A stretch of DNA of 64,000 nt from Rickettsiella endosymbiont of Xylota segnis (GCF_964019545.1 NZ_OZ026451.1:62001-126000), one strand, 5' to 3'; counted from the stretch's first letter, positions 45,984-55,896 are shown. Numbers and translations are program-made. The notes: generated by a model from the letters alone, not told the origin.

Positions 45984-46625
45984 ATGCGCTATTATTCTTT
46001 CTGGGATCAGTTAATTATTCATATCGATGAAGCGTTATCTTCCGTACAGCCGCTTTCTGCTTCTACTCGCCCCAGTCCGGCCGAAATTTTGACAACGCAA
46101 GATAGCGGCTTAAATAAAAAAGAACGCCAGCTTTCAGGCGGCTTAATGCGAATAAACCATGTAGGTGAAGTTTGTGCCCAAGCGCTATATACCGGTCAAG
46201 CGATTACTGCTCGCTGCAAAGATACTAAACAAAAATTAAAAAAAGCCGCGAAAGAAGAGGTCGATCACCTTAGTTGGTGCCAGCATCGTATTCATCAATT
46301 AGATACTCACGTTAGCTATTTGAATCCCTTTTGGTATATAAGTGCTTTATTAATAGGTTTGATTGCCGGTTTAGGGGGGGATAAGGTGAGCTTAGGTTTT
46401 TTGGCTGAGACAGAACATCAAGTAGAAAGGCATTTGCATAAGCATTTGAATAAATTGCCTTTACAGGATAAAAAAAGTCGTGCAATTGTTGAACAAATGC
46501 GTAAAGAGGAACTAGAGCATGCTCTAACAGCTGAAGATGCTGGGGCTATCCCTTTACCATTAGTAATGCAATGGGGCATGCAAGGCTTGGCTAAATTTAT
46601 GTCTTTAGTTGCTTATCGAATTTGA
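45984..46625 (+). CDS. coq7: Coq7 demethoxyubiquinone hydroxylase
   Basis: 213 residues. A di-iron carboxylate protein: ligands in MRINHVGEVCAQALY, KEEVDHLSWC, LAETEHQVERHL and RKEELEHALTAE. It performs a late ring hydroxylation in ubiquinone synthesis at the membrane. A hydrophobic stretch WYISALLIGLIAGLGG fits its membrane association. Divergent from degP with 94 bp between; mscS follows on the same strand. Confidence 0.93.
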   Translation: MRYYSFWDQLIIHIDEALSSVQPLSASTRPSPAEILTTQDSGLNKKERQLSGGLMRINHVGEVCAQALYTGQAITARCKDTKQKLKKAAKEEVDHLSWCQHRIHQLDTHVSYLNPFWYISALLIGLIAGLGGDKVSLGFLAETEHQVERHLHKHLNKLPLQDKKSRAIVEQMRKEELEHALTAEDAGAIPLPLVMQWGMQGLAKFMSLVAYRI

Positions 46626-46685
46626 CCGTTGTGTCAAAAGGTAAATTTTTTGCAAACATTATTTAAAACTTTACTGCAATTTTGT

Positions 46686-47738
46686 ATGCTGAAAGCATTA
46701 ATTATTCTTGCAATAACGGCTGTACTCTGTTTTTTATTGCCCATTGTCTATCAGAAATATCAGCAACGTTTAGGCCGTAATTCCCATATTTTAAGCGTTG
46801 CATTACTAGAGTCTATTTATAGACCGTTATTGGTGTTGATTGCTATTATGGGCATACTTTATGCTTTAGAGTCACTATGTATAGATTGGAAAGGGATTAG
46901 CGCTGCTCAATTTCATTTAGTTCGGAATTTAGCCTTTATAGGGTTACTCGCTTGGTTTTTATGGCGGTTTGCTTCTTTTGCTGAAGAAGCTTTTCTCCAA
47001 GCCTATAAAAACAAAACTATTGATAAAACCCTAGTCCATGGAATGAGCCAGATCGCAAAATTCGCGATTATTATTTTAACTGCTTTATCCTTATTTCAAA
47101 CTTTTGGTTTAAGCATTGCAGGAGCCTTAGCTTTTGGTGGCATGGGAGGGGTGGTTATAGGATTTGCCGCTAAAGATCTGCTCGCTAACTTATTTGGTAG
47201 TTTCATGCTTTTTTTAGATAGGCCTTTTGTGATAGGTGATCAAATTAGCTTACCTGCACTTAAAGTGGAAGGTACTGTAGAAGCAATAAGTTGGCGTGTT
47301 TGTAGAGTTCGAATGCCTGATTGTCGTCCTGTGTATATTCCTAATGCTTTATTTTCAAATTTAGTCGTAGAAAATCCATCAAGAAGAAAATATAGACGAT
47401 TCTATTGTCAAATTAGTTTACGTTACCAAGATTTAATGAAGATTCCGGCTATATTAGAAGACATGCAAGCATTATTAAAAAAAAATACAGCGATTGATAA
47501 AAATAGACCTATAACTGTTAATCTTAACGAATTGGGGAATACTTCTCTTAATTTAGTAGTGATAGCTTATACCAATATCGTTAGCAGCACAGACTTTTTA
47601 AAGATACAACAAGCCTTGTTTTTGGAGTTATTAGCGTGTATTCAACAACATGGGGCTGAATGGTCTTTCCCTAGTCATAATGTATATTTAAATAAAGAAG
47701 CGGGCGAATTGGTTAACTCTCAAAATAATAAACAATGA
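46686..47738 (+). CDS. MscS-family mechanosensitive channel
   Basis: About 350 residues from the ATG at 46686. TTG codons at 46650 (with AAAAGG 8 bases before) and 46629 are in frame and possible, so the start is uncertain. Three to four N-terminal helices lead to the pore helix and beta domain GALAFGGMGGVVIGFAAKDLLANLFGSFMLFLDRPFVIGDQI, the MscS signature. It opens under membrane tension to release solutes in hypo-osmotic shock. The end overlaps the DUF2520 gene by 4 bp. Confidence 0.9.
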   Translation: MLKALIILAITAVLCFLLPIVYQKYQQRLGRNSHILSVALLESIYRPLLVLIAIMGILYALESLCIDWKGISAAQFHLVRNLAFIGLLAWFLWRFASFAEEAFLQAYKNKTIDKTLVHGMSQIAKFAIIILTALSLFQTFGLSIAGALAFGGMGGVVIGFAAKDLLANLFGSFMLFLDRPFVIGDQISLPALKVEGTVEAISWRVCRVRMPDCRPVYIPNALFSNLVVENPSRRKYRRFYCQISLRYQDLMKIPAILEDMQALLKKNTAIDKNRPITVNLNELGNTSLNLVVIAYTNIVSSTDFLKIQQALFLELLACIQQHGAEWSFPSHNVYLNKEAGELVNSQNNKQ

Positions 47739-48592
47739 AGTTAAAACTTAGTATTATAGGTTGTGGGCGCTTAGGTAAAACCTTAGGGGCTCTGCTTGTC
47801 GGTACAAAGCTTGTTTGTATTCAGGATATCGTTAATTTAAGTAGAGTTAGTAGTGCAAAGGCTGTTGCTTTTCTAGGGCAAGGTAGAGTTTGTTCGACGT
47901 TTAAACAACTTAAACATGCTGATCTTTATTTAATTGCTACACCGGATGATCGTATTGAATTTATAGCTCAACAAATAACTTCGCAAGGCGCATTAAAGCC
48001 AGGGGACGTGGTTTTTCATTGTAGTGGGTTGTTATCCTCTGAATGCCTGAATTCCGTAGCGAGTTTAGGTTGTTATGTAGCTAGCTTACATCCAGTTTTA
48101 AGTTTTTCTGAGCTGATGCTGGATATAAAAAACTTTAGCGGAACGTATTGTGCATTTGAAGGCAATGTAGAAGCCTTAGAACGATTGTTACCATTACTTA
48201 ATGCTATAGAAGCAAAGATATTTTCAATCGAAAAAAAAGATAAGCCGCTTTATCATACTGCCAGCATATTGGCATCTAATTATTTGATTACCTTATCGGC
48301 TATAGCTAAGGATTGTTACTCTAAAGCCGGTTTAAATGACGCATTAGCTGAAAATCTTACATTAGGACTCATGTCTCAAGCCTTAGGCAAAGTACAAAGG
48401 TTGAAGCCTAAAGAAGCATTGACAGGGCCTTTGCAACGAGCAGATATAGATACTTTAAAAAAACATTTATCTGCGTTGAAACCTTTTCCCGAATTAGAAT
48501 ATATATATAAAAGTTTGGGGAAAGCTACCTTAGCGTTGACTAGGCACGAAGAAAGCCTAAAAAGATCATTAACGCAGATTTTTAATAGTTAA
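47735..48592 (+). CDS. Rossmann-like / DUF2520 oxidoreductase-like protein
   Basis: 285 residues. The N-terminal Rossmann fold has IIGCGRLGKTLG (about 7-18) and LIATPDDRI; the C-terminal helical half (HTASILASNYLITLSAIAKDCY, GPLQRADIDTLKKHL) is the DUF2520 type. Proteins with this layout resemble ketopantoate/6-phosphogluconate dehydrogenases but have no assigned reaction. A link to the nearby pantothenate genes would be speculation. ATGA overlap with mscS. Confidence 0.82.
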   Translation: MKLKLSIIGCGRLGKTLGALLVGTKLVCIQDIVNLSRVSSAKAVAFLGQGRVCSTFKQLKHADLYLIATPDDRIEFIAQQITSQGALKPGDVVFHCSGLLSSECLNSVASLGCYVASLHPVLSFSELMLDIKNFSGTYCAFEGNVEALERLLPLLNAIEAKIFSIEKKDKPLYHTASILASNYLITLSAIAKDCYSKAGLNDALAENLTLGLMSQALGKVQRLKPKEALTGPLQRADIDTLKKHLSALKPFPELEYIYKSLGKATLALTRHEESLKRSLTQIFNS

Positions 48593-48601
48593 CTGAGAAT
48601 T

Positions 48602-48877
48602 TTAGGCAGCAGTAGGTGTTAATTTGCGAATTCTAGCTAATAAACGACTTTTATGTCTAGCTGCTTTATTTTTATGAATAAAACCTTTGTCTGCCATACG
48701 ATCAATTACAGGCAGAGCGATTTGGTAGGCTGCATCAGCTTCCGGCGCTTTTCCACTATCAATAGCGACAACAACACGTTTAATATATGTCCGCATCATA
48801 GAGCGATAGCTAGTATTATGCTGGCGGTGTTTTTCTGCTTGTCGTACACGTTTTTTTGCTTGTTTTGTATTGGCCAA
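48602..48877 (-). CDS. rpsT: Ribosomal protein S20, UUG start
   Basis: 91 residues, [21 protein letters not shown] at the N-terminus as in bacterial S20. The start is the TTG at 48875-48877: a perfect GGAGG lies 6 bases upstream, and E. coli rpsT also starts with UUG. An ATG-initiated frame to 48952 would add 25 residues not found in S20. S20 binds 16S rRNA early in 30S assembly and represses its own translation in E. coli, where the UUG matters. Downstream of mrdA on the same strand. Confidence 0.93.
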   Translation of the reverse strand: MANTKQAKKRVRQAEKHRQHNTSYRSMMRTYIKRVVVAIDSGKAPEADAAYQIALPVIDRMADKGFIHKNKAARHKSRLLARIRKLTPTAA

Positions 48878-48996
48878 TGGACAACCTCCTGAATTAACAA
48901 CAAACGAACTTACAATAATAGAATTAATGTAAGTCGAGTAAATAGGCGCCAATCATGCCCTTATAGAGGTTATTTGTCAATCGAGAGAAGAGTTAT

Positions 48997-51177
48997 TTAA
49001 TCCTCTAAAGAATTATTATCATTTATTTCCAAGGAATCTTCTGTATCGTGAGTTTTGTTGAGTTTTGTTTTTGAAAAATATTGAGCCAAAGGATTTTTGT
49101 TAGATCCATCTGGCTGGACATTTTGATTTTTATCAGACTTAACAGGAGGGATATCATCTTCAATTTCGTTGTTATCTTCATCGTCTTCGTCATCTTCGAC
49201 TTCAGTTTTATTAACTTTGGGTGGAGTCGAAGTACCCGTTTGTGGAGAATCCGATAGATTTCTAGATTCGTCTAATGAGTTATCCGATTTTTTTTCAGGG
49301 GCAATCACTGGAAGAACTTGCGGAGAAGTTATAGTTGGTATGGGCGAAGGTGGGATTAAGTAATAATCTAAAAGCTTACGAGCAATTTGAGGGGCTGGCG
49401 TAACGCTGTTCTGAATAACGATAGCAAGAGCAATAGAAGGTTTTTCAACTGGGGCAAAAGCAATAAATAATGAATTATCGCGCAGCTTGGCAGCGACGGT
49501 CTTGGTATCATAACGTTCATCGTTTTTTAAACTATAAACTTGAGCAGTTCCTGTTTTGCCTGCCAAGGTATAGGGAACACCTGGAAAAAAGCGTTCGGCC
49601 GTTCCTCCTGGGGCATTAACAACATGTTGCATAGCGGTACGGATAAAACTTAAAATATCTTGTGGTAAATTAATGGGCTCTAAACGTTGTGGTTTAATAA
49701 GTTCTACCGCTCCATCACTCTTGCGCCAGCTTAATACCACATGGGGTTTCCAACGTTCTCCCCATTCTGCAAGTGTGCTGACTGCGAATGCTAGCTGTAT
49801 AGGTGTCACTAATAGAAAACCTTGGCCAATGCCACAATTCAACGTGTCTCCGCCATACCAGGGTGTGTTATAGGATTTTTCTTTCCATTGAGGATTAGGC
49901 AGAACTCCACTGCTTTCATCAGGCAGATCGATACCTGTTGGGCTTCCAAAGCCAAATCGCTTTAAGCTAGTATAAATCCGATGTATTCCCATACGTAGGC
50001 TCAGATTATAAAAATAAATATCAGAAGAGACAGTCAGTGCTTTAAGTAAATTTACATCACCATAAGCATGACGACGGAAATTATGATAGATCCTTCCTTT
50101 TCCGTTTATTTGAAATTTTCCTGTATCATGAATGCTAAAGGTGGGAGTAACCACATTTTCAAGAAGAGCGCCCGTGCTAATGAAAGGTTTGATGGTTGAG
50201 CCAGGGTGATAAGCGCCGCGTAAGGCGCGATTAAAGAGAGGGGTTCCTGGTTCATTTTGTAATATTTCGTAATCATGTTGTCGAATCCCACTTACAAATA
50301 GATTGGGGTCAAAAGAGGGATTGCTGACAAAGGCTAGAACTTCACCATTCTGAGGGTCTAAAGCTACTATAGCCCCCTTTTGACTACCTAAAGCTTGTTG
50401 CGCAAGTTTTTGCAAACTGCTATCGATAGTTAAAGTAATACTTCTGCCCGCTATAGGTCGAGTTTGTTTTAGTACACGTATAATTTGACCATGCACATTT
50501 GTTTCTACCTGCTGATAGCCGACCGTACCATGAAGTTGGGCTTCATAATATTTCTCTACGCCTGTTTTACCAATGAAATTACTTGCACTGTAATTGACCG
50601 GATCTACATTTTGCAGTTCTTTTTCATTAATTCTTCCCATATAACCCACTATTGCTGCAAAAGGAGTGCCTTGAGGGTAATAACGTATCATTTGCGCTTG
50701 AATTGCTACACCCGGAAAGTGATATCTTTCAAGCGCAAATTTAGCGACTTCTTCTTCATTTAATTTTAAGCGTATGGGGACAGGTTCAAAGCGGTGGTGT
50801 AAGCGTCGTTGACGCTTAAACTGTTTTAAATCCTCAGCATCTATTTTTATGAAAGCGCTTAATTGTTGAATAGTGGCATCTATATTTTTTACCAAATCAG
50901 GCGTAATAACAAGATTAAAGATAGGTTTATTTTCTGCCAGTAAGACGCCATTTCTATCATAAATTAAGCCGCGATTGGGCTCGATCGGCACTAGACCTAG
51001 CTGATTTTGACGGGCTAAGGTGGTATAAAGCTTATGCTGAAGGACTTGTAAATAAATTAGCCGACCCAGTAACAAAATACTTAGAAAAGATATACCGATA
51101 AGGATAGCGATAGCCCTACGCTTAAACAATTTATGCTCTTGATGAGTATTTTTAAATATATTAATTGGCTTGAGCAT
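48997..51177 (-). CDS. mrdA: Penicillin-binding protein 2 with long acidic C-terminal tail
   Basis: 726 residues. Membrane anchor about 21-44; dimerisation domain; transpeptidase with Ser327 (HPGSTIKP), SSD (384-386) and KTGTAQ (541-546). The early EPNRGLIYDRNG, GYMGRINEKEL and SDIYFYNLSLRMG match PBP2, the cell-elongation transpeptidase partner of RodA. From about residue 610 on there is a 115-residue tail with TPPKVNKTEVEDDEDDED and more acidic repeats, well beyond ordinary PBP2 (about 630). rodA, the normal downstream neighbour, is missing; rpsT follows instead. Confidence 0.9.
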   Translation of the reverse strand: MLKPINIFKNTHQEHKLFKRRAIAILIGISFLSILLLGRLIYLQVLQHKLYTTLARQNQLGLVPIEPNRGLIYDRNGVLLAENKPIFNLVITPDLVKNIDATIQQLSAFIKIDAEDLKQFKRQRRLHHRFEPVPIRLKLNEEEVAKFALERYHFPGVAIQAQMIRYYPQGTPFAAIVGYMGRINEKELQNVDPVNYSASNFIGKTGVEKYYEAQLHGTVGYQQVETNVHGQIIRVLKQTRPIAGRSITLTIDSSLQKLAQQALGSQKGAIVALDPQNGEVLAFVSNPSFDPNLFVSGIRQHDYEILQNEPGTPLFNRALRGAYHPGSTIKPFISTGALLENVVTPTFSIHDTGKFQINGKGRIYHNFRRHAYGDVNLLKALTVSSDIYFYNLSLRMGIHRIYTSLKRFGFGSPTGIDLPDESSGVLPNPQWKEKSYNTPWYGGDTLNCGIGQGFLLVTPIQLAFAVSTLAEWGERWKPHVVLSWRKSDGAVELIKPQRLEPINLPQDILSFIRTAMQHVVNAPGGTAERFFPGVPYTLAGKTGTAQVYSLKNDERYDTKTVAAKLRDNSLFIAFAPVEKPSIALAIVIQNSVTPAPQIARKLLDYYLIPPSPIPTITSPQVLPVIAPEKKSDNSLDESRNLSDSPQTGTSTPPKVNKTEVEDDEDDEDNNEIEDDIPPVKSDKNQNVQPDGSNKNPLAQYFSKTKLNKTHDTEDSLEINDNNSLED

Positions 51178-51226
51178 AAAGTTGATCGTGCCTTAGTTTA
51201 ATGCTGAATAACAGCATGGTCCTTGT

Positions 51227-51300
51227 TATACTCTTCACGCTTGAATTTTTGGTCTATGTTGCTATTCAATTGCATTCCCTCTAAAGCACAAATGTAGGCC
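51227..51300 (+). repeat. Dispersed TATACTC repeat, copy D (truncated)
   Basis: It begins TATACTCTTCACGCTTGAA and matches copies A and B for about 55 bases, then diverges. It lies in the divergent region between mrdA and hemL, which otherwise holds only a small ATGCTG/CAGCAT hairpin (51201-51217). Confidence 0.65.
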
Positions 51301-51439
51301 TAATGATGACATTTTTGCTCTAGTTTATCGTTTACAATTGAGTAAATTATCGCCAGATACAAAAAAGTATATTTTATCAAATATTTAATTTTTCTGAGTA
51401 TATAAAAAACTAAAGGTTTAAGACAGGTCTAAGTTATAT

Positions 51440-52744
51440 ATGATTTCTTCACATGAGTTATTTAGTAAAGCTAAGCAGTTTATCCCAGGGGGGGTTAATT
51501 CCCCGGTTCGTGCCTTTAATGCCGTGGGGGGCGATCCGATATTCTTTTCACATGGGAAAGGAGCTTACTTATTTGATGTTCAAGGTAAATCCTATATTGA
51601 TTATGTAGGGTCCTGGGGTGCATTAGTCCTTGGACATGCTCCAGAAAAAATAGTGCTAGCTGTCGAGGAAGCCGCTAAACGAGGTTTGAGCTTCGGTGCT
51701 CCTACGTCTGCAGAAATTGACTTAGCAGAAAAAATTTCCAGTTTAATGCCTAATTTAGCAAAAGTGCGTTTAATGAATTCAGGCACCGAAGCTACCATGA
51801 CTGCAATACGCCTTGCTCGAGGTTTTACTGGCAGGGATAAAATTTTAAAATTTAATGGCTGTTATCATGGCCATGTTGATGCATTGTTGGTAAAAGCAGG
51901 TTCCGGATTGGCTAGTTTTGGCATCCCAGATAGTGCAGGGGTCCCCAAAATAGTGGCTCAACAAACCTTGAGCGTTGACTTTAATAATCTCGAGCAAGTC
52001 ACGCAAATGTTTATGCATTATGGTAAAGAAATTGCTGCAGTCATTGTAGAGCCTATCGCAGCTAATATGAATTGTATTTTACCATTATCTGGTTTTTTAG
52101 AAGGATTGCGCGAGTTATGTGATTATTATGGAAGCATACTTATTTTTGATGAAGTAATTTCAGGATTTAGAGTAGCTTTAGGTGGCGCGCAAGAAATCTA
52201 TCAAGTTAAGCCCGACTTAACCACTCTCGGTAAAATTATTGGGGGTGGTTTACCAGTGGGTGCATTAGGTGGCCGGGCTGAGATTATGGACTGCTTGGCT
52301 CCACAAGGAAATGTTTATCAAGCGGGTACATTATCCGGAAACCCAATCACGGTAGCAGCGGGTCTTGCTACTTTAGAGGTAATTAGTCAAGCAGGATTCC
52401 ATTCTGAATTAAATTTGATAAACAAAAAACTAATATCTGGATTATTAGAACTTGCTAAAGACGCCCATATTTATTTTCAAGCACATCATGTTGGGGGCTT
52501 ATTTGGCTTTCTTTTTAGCGAAGAGACCGAAATTTATAACTACCAACAAGTAAAATTAGCAAATCAATTACTTTTCAAAGAATTCTTCCATAGAATGTTA
52601 GCGGAAGGTATATATTTTTCACCTTCTGCTTTTGAATCGGGATTTATATCGAGCGTACATGGAATGCAGGAAGTAGAGTTTACTTTAGTTGCGGCAGAAA
52701 AAGTATTTAGTAAGCTAAACGAACAGAATTTAGTGACTGCCTAA
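51440..52744 (+). CDS. hemL: Glutamate-1-semialdehyde 2,1-aminomutase
   Basis: 434 residues. A class III PLP enzyme: PGGVNSPVRAFNAVGGDP, NSGTEATMTAIRLARG, FNGCYHGHVDALLVKAGSG, DEVISGFR (237-244) and PLP Lys265 in LGKIIGGGLPVGA. It makes 5-aminolevulinate in the C5 haem pathway, so the organism keeps its own tetrapyrrole route, in line with cytochrome c4. 262 bp upstream shared with mrdA. Confidence 0.96.
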   Translation: MISSHELFSKAKQFIPGGVNSPVRAFNAVGGDPIFFSHGKGAYLFDVQGKSYIDYVGSWGALVLGHAPEKIVLAVEEAAKRGLSFGAPTSAEIDLAEKISSLMPNLAKVRLMNSGTEATMTAIRLARGFTGRDKILKFNGCYHGHVDALLVKAGSGLASFGIPDSAGVPKIVAQQTLSVDFNNLEQVTQMFMHYGKEIAAVIVEPIAANMNCILPLSGFLEGLRELCDYYGSILIFDEVISGFRVALGGAQEIYQVKPDLTTLGKIIGGGLPVGALGGRAEIMDCLAPQGNVYQAGTLSGNPITVAAGLATLEVISQAGFHSELNLINKKLISGLLELAKDAHIYFQAHHVGGLFGFLFSEETEIYNYQQVKLANQLLFKEFFHRMLAEGIYFSPSAFESGFISSVHGMQEVEFTLVAAEKVFSKLNEQNLVTA

Positions 52745-52881
52745 TTATGTAAATTTCTCAGTAAATGAACAATGATTAGCGTATAAAAAATTTTCTTTAT
52801 TTTTGCTCTTAGTGTAATTTTAATCAATATTTTTTATTTGATTTATAATTTCAAATATTGTATATAAATTAAAAATATCTA

Positions 52882-55800
52882 ATGGAGAAAAACAAACTAA
52901 TGGATGTAGTTGATATAACAAATTTGGAAGTTGAAAATTTAAACAAAGTATTTAATAATTCACCTCCCGCCTGCTTGTTATATATATTGAAAGCATTATC
53001 TGAAAATAAGAAAAATTTAACTGTTTTAGAAAAGAAAATTGACTTAGGAAATAATTTATTAGTTAAAGTTACCGATCAAGCTTCAATTTTAAAAATAGAT
53101 AAAGAAAAAGAAGGATTTGAAGCTCAGAAAAAAAAACTAAGTATTTTAATCGGAAAGCTAAACTATATTAAAAGCTCAATTGAAGATTTTCATTTATTTT
53201 TTATTTTTATCGGAAGATTTTACACATTAGCAATTAAAAAAGAAAATTTCGAGTCTCCTGGTAAAAAAAATTCTTCAAAATTAATAGCTAAGTTAAAAGC
53301 CGAAGAAGAAGATTTATATAATGAATATATCGATGGAAATTGTTTTTCTAAAGTACGGCTAGCCTTATCTCTCGAACCCTATGAATCCTACTTCAAAGAA
53401 TATACAAAAAATTTCTTTGAGAATATTCAATATTCAAGTGATCCTTATGTAAATACGCTTTTAATTTTAAAAGCTGTATTTTATGAATGTAACTATTTTT
53501 ATATAGATACTTTTAATTTAACCGATATAAAATTTTTTTTATCGAGAAATATACCTATTAATATCCCTTTGCCAGAAGATAATAATGAGTTAGTAGTATT
53601 ACGCTGTTTTTTTTTCTATGAGCTTTTATTTAAGTTTTTAAAATTAAAGCCAATTAAAAATAATTTTGATCATTTAAAGAAAGCAATTATCTTAGACTTA
53701 TCGGTGGTTGATTACAAGGCTAATACAAAGAACACGCTTATTTCTAGCTTAAATAATTTAAAAGAAGCATTGCAAAAAATAGATAATAAACATGATAGTT
53801 TTCTTAGAAGGACATCAGTATTAGATAAAGAAGCTGATGTTAATTACGCCTTAGGTTTTTATAAAAGATTAGAAGATGAAATTGAAATAATTAACAAAAA
53901 ATCAAAATCATTAATTGATAATAAATATTTCAAGTTTGAAAAGATGCAACGCTTGTTAGCAATCATTATTAATGAAGCGAATCTTCCGAAGTTTTTAGAA
54001 GTATTTAATAGGAAAATTGGTAATGATTTTTCATTAAATACTGTAGAAAATCCTGATATTATTGGGACTAATAAAGAAGCATTAAGCTATTTATTTCATG
54101 TCCTATGTAGGGATAAATTTTATACTTCATTAAATGAAAAAATTAGCCCCTTGATTAAAGGTTCAACTGAAATTTATTCAAAAGAGGATTCTTCTATATT
54201 AGATAGCTTAGAACTTGAAGATTTGGTGGAATTTAGTTTTTATTATATATTTAGTTTACTTTATGCAGATTTTTATGCCAGTTTATCAGGGTTTAATACG
54301 AAATTATCTTATTCTGAAATGGTTGCATCGAATGTATTTTTCAATATAAAAATCCAATCTTTAGAAATTCTAGTAGTAAAAAGAAAAAAAGAAATAAAGA
54401 AATTTCTTAGTAAAATATTTAAAAATAGAGCAGAATATAATCTGCATAGAAAAAATATTCTTGAAGAAATTAAATTAAATTTAGAGACAATTCAAGATCT
54501 AAATCAGAGTTTGTCTGAGATAAAATCTTTAGAAACTTCTCTCATTCCAAAATTGAACGATAGTTCTATTCCCATGCCGGAAAAAAATACTCTACTTGAA
54601 TCATTAAAATCTTTAGATGAAAAACAGAAAGATTGTGAAGCTGAGTATCTCAGAATTGATAAATATAAATTTAATAATAAGTCTAAATCTGAATTTGAAA
54701 AAATAAATAAAAATAAGGAAGCCGAGTTTAAGGAGAAATTAGCAACAGAAAATAAGTCTTTGGAAACGCTTAATGAGACATTAAGTCGTATGTCAAAACA
54801 TTTATCTGAAGGCGTAATGTATGTAGAAGAAACTAGTCAAGATATTAATCTTTTTTTCCAAAAAATAACTTTGAAAATGGATCGGAATTTATCATCGATA
54901 TTTGAATGTTTTTCAAATTTAAATATCTTTAACAATAATAAAACACAAGAATTTAAAAATTTAAATTTATTTGAATTATTAAATTTGGTCGAGAAATTTG
55001 TAGCTGAAAATATCTTGATTAATGAGGATTTTAAAAATAACTCTTTAGGATTGATTGGTAATTTTCATTTATTGACTAGAAACCTGTTTGAACAAATTAA
55101 ATTAATCATAAAAAAATATCGTAATTGCAATTTTGAAGTTGAAAAAATGTTAAACTCGCTTTCAATTTCAAATCCGCCATCACAATTCTTTTCAAATTCA
55201 ATAGATAAAGAAATTAACTCAAAAATTATAAAACTATCTAGCGATTATAAGCATATAAAAGAACAATTATACTGCTTAAAAAAAATAATTAACTTGTTTA
55301 AATGCAATACAGACGAAACGCTTAAATCATATAATATAATCAAAAAACTAGATGATAAATATCAAAAATTAAATGAACTTTTAAATAAAAAAATTAAGAC
55401 TCATTACCGGAAAGAAAAACAATTTGAGAACAGCGATAAAAAAGCTTCACCCCATTCTCTACAATCTACTGAAGAAGATATAGAAACAATTCCTGAAGAA
55501 AATTTGAAAGAGGAACAACCGGCAAAATCCAATCCTGGTAATGAAAAATCTTTACTATCGCAAGGTGCTAATGACACAGAACTTAGTTTAATCACTGAAG
55601 TTTTAAAATCGACCAATGAATGCAACAAGATTAGGACACGTTTAGAAGGAGAGTTTGCAAATAAAGAGCGGGCTAAAGCTGATTTAAAAGCGATTACAAC
55701 TGACACAAGGTATAACTTTCTTATAAGCCGTATAGATCCACTAAACGTTAGTATCTCACCTGCTGTTGATCATTCTCAGCCAGATCCCGTTGTTTATGCA

Positions 55801-55893
55801 AATAGCGCTCCAATCATGTTTTTTCCTGCACCACCAACGATAGTAGTAGATACCTACCGTCTTGAAAGTAGCACGGTTTTTTACCCGATATAG
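52882..55893 (+). CDS. Giant coiled-coil protein of unknown function
   Basis: 1003 residues, with no family recognised. The composition is extremely Lys/Glu/Asn/Ile-rich and the DNA more AT-rich than its neighbours. Long stretches look like coiled coils, for example KINKNKEAEFKEKLATENKS and neighbouring segments at about 540-680 and 790-845. No signal peptide or membrane helix was seen. An acidic Glu-rich patch (TEEDIETIPEENLKEEQP, about 865-885) precedes a helical segment and a Pro-rich end. Size, composition and isolation fit a secreted effector in a Legionellales genome, but this is inference. ATG at 52882, with a second ATG 7 codons in. Confidence 0.6.
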   Translation: MEKNKLMDVVDITNLEVENLNKVFNNSPPACLLYILKALSENKKNLTVLEKKIDLGNNLLVKVTDQASILKIDKEKEGFEAQKKKLSILIGKLNYIKSSIEDFHLFFIFIGRFYTLAIKKENFESPGKKNSSKLIAKLKAEEEDLYNEYIDGNCFSKVRLALSLEPYESYFKEYTKNFFENIQYSSDPYVNTLLILKAVFYECNYFYIDTFNLTDIKFFLSRNIPINIPLPEDNNELVVLRCFFFYELLFKFLKLKPIKNNFDHLKKAIILDLSVVDYKANTKNTLISSLNNLKEALQKIDNKHDSFLRRTSVLDKEADVNYALGFYKRLEDEIEIINKKSKSLIDNKYFKFEKMQRLLAIIINEANLPKFLEVFNRKIGNDFSLNTVENPDIIGTNKEALSYLFHVLCRDKFYTSLNEKISPLIKGSTEIYSKEDSSILDSLELEDLVEFSFYYIFSLLYADFYASLSGFNTKLSYSEMVASNVFFNIKIQSLEILVVKRKKEIKKFLSKIFKNRAEYNLHRKNILEEIKLNLETIQDLNQSLSEIKSLETSLIPKLNDSSIPMPEKNTLLESLKSLDEKQKDCEAEYLRIDKYKFNNKSKSEFEKINKNKEAEFKEKLATENKSLETLNETLSRMSKHLSEGVMYVEETSQDINLFFQKITLKMDRNLSSIFECFSNLNIFNNNKTQEFKNLNLFELLNLVEKFVAENILINEDFKNNSLGLIGNFHLLTRNLFEQIKLIIKKYRNCNFEVEKMLNSLSISNPPSQFFSNSIDKEINSKIIKLSSDYKHIKEQLYCLKKIINLFKCNTDETLKSYNIIKKLDDKYQKLNELLNKKIKTHYRKEKQFENSDKKASPHSLQSTEEDIETIPEENLKEEQPAKSNPGNEKSLLSQGANDTELSLITEVLKSTNECNKIRTRLEGEFANKERAKADLKAITTDTRYNFLISRIDPLNVSISPAVDHSQPDPVVYANSAPIMFFPAPPTIVVDTYRLESSTVFYPI

Positions 55894-55896
55894 CTA

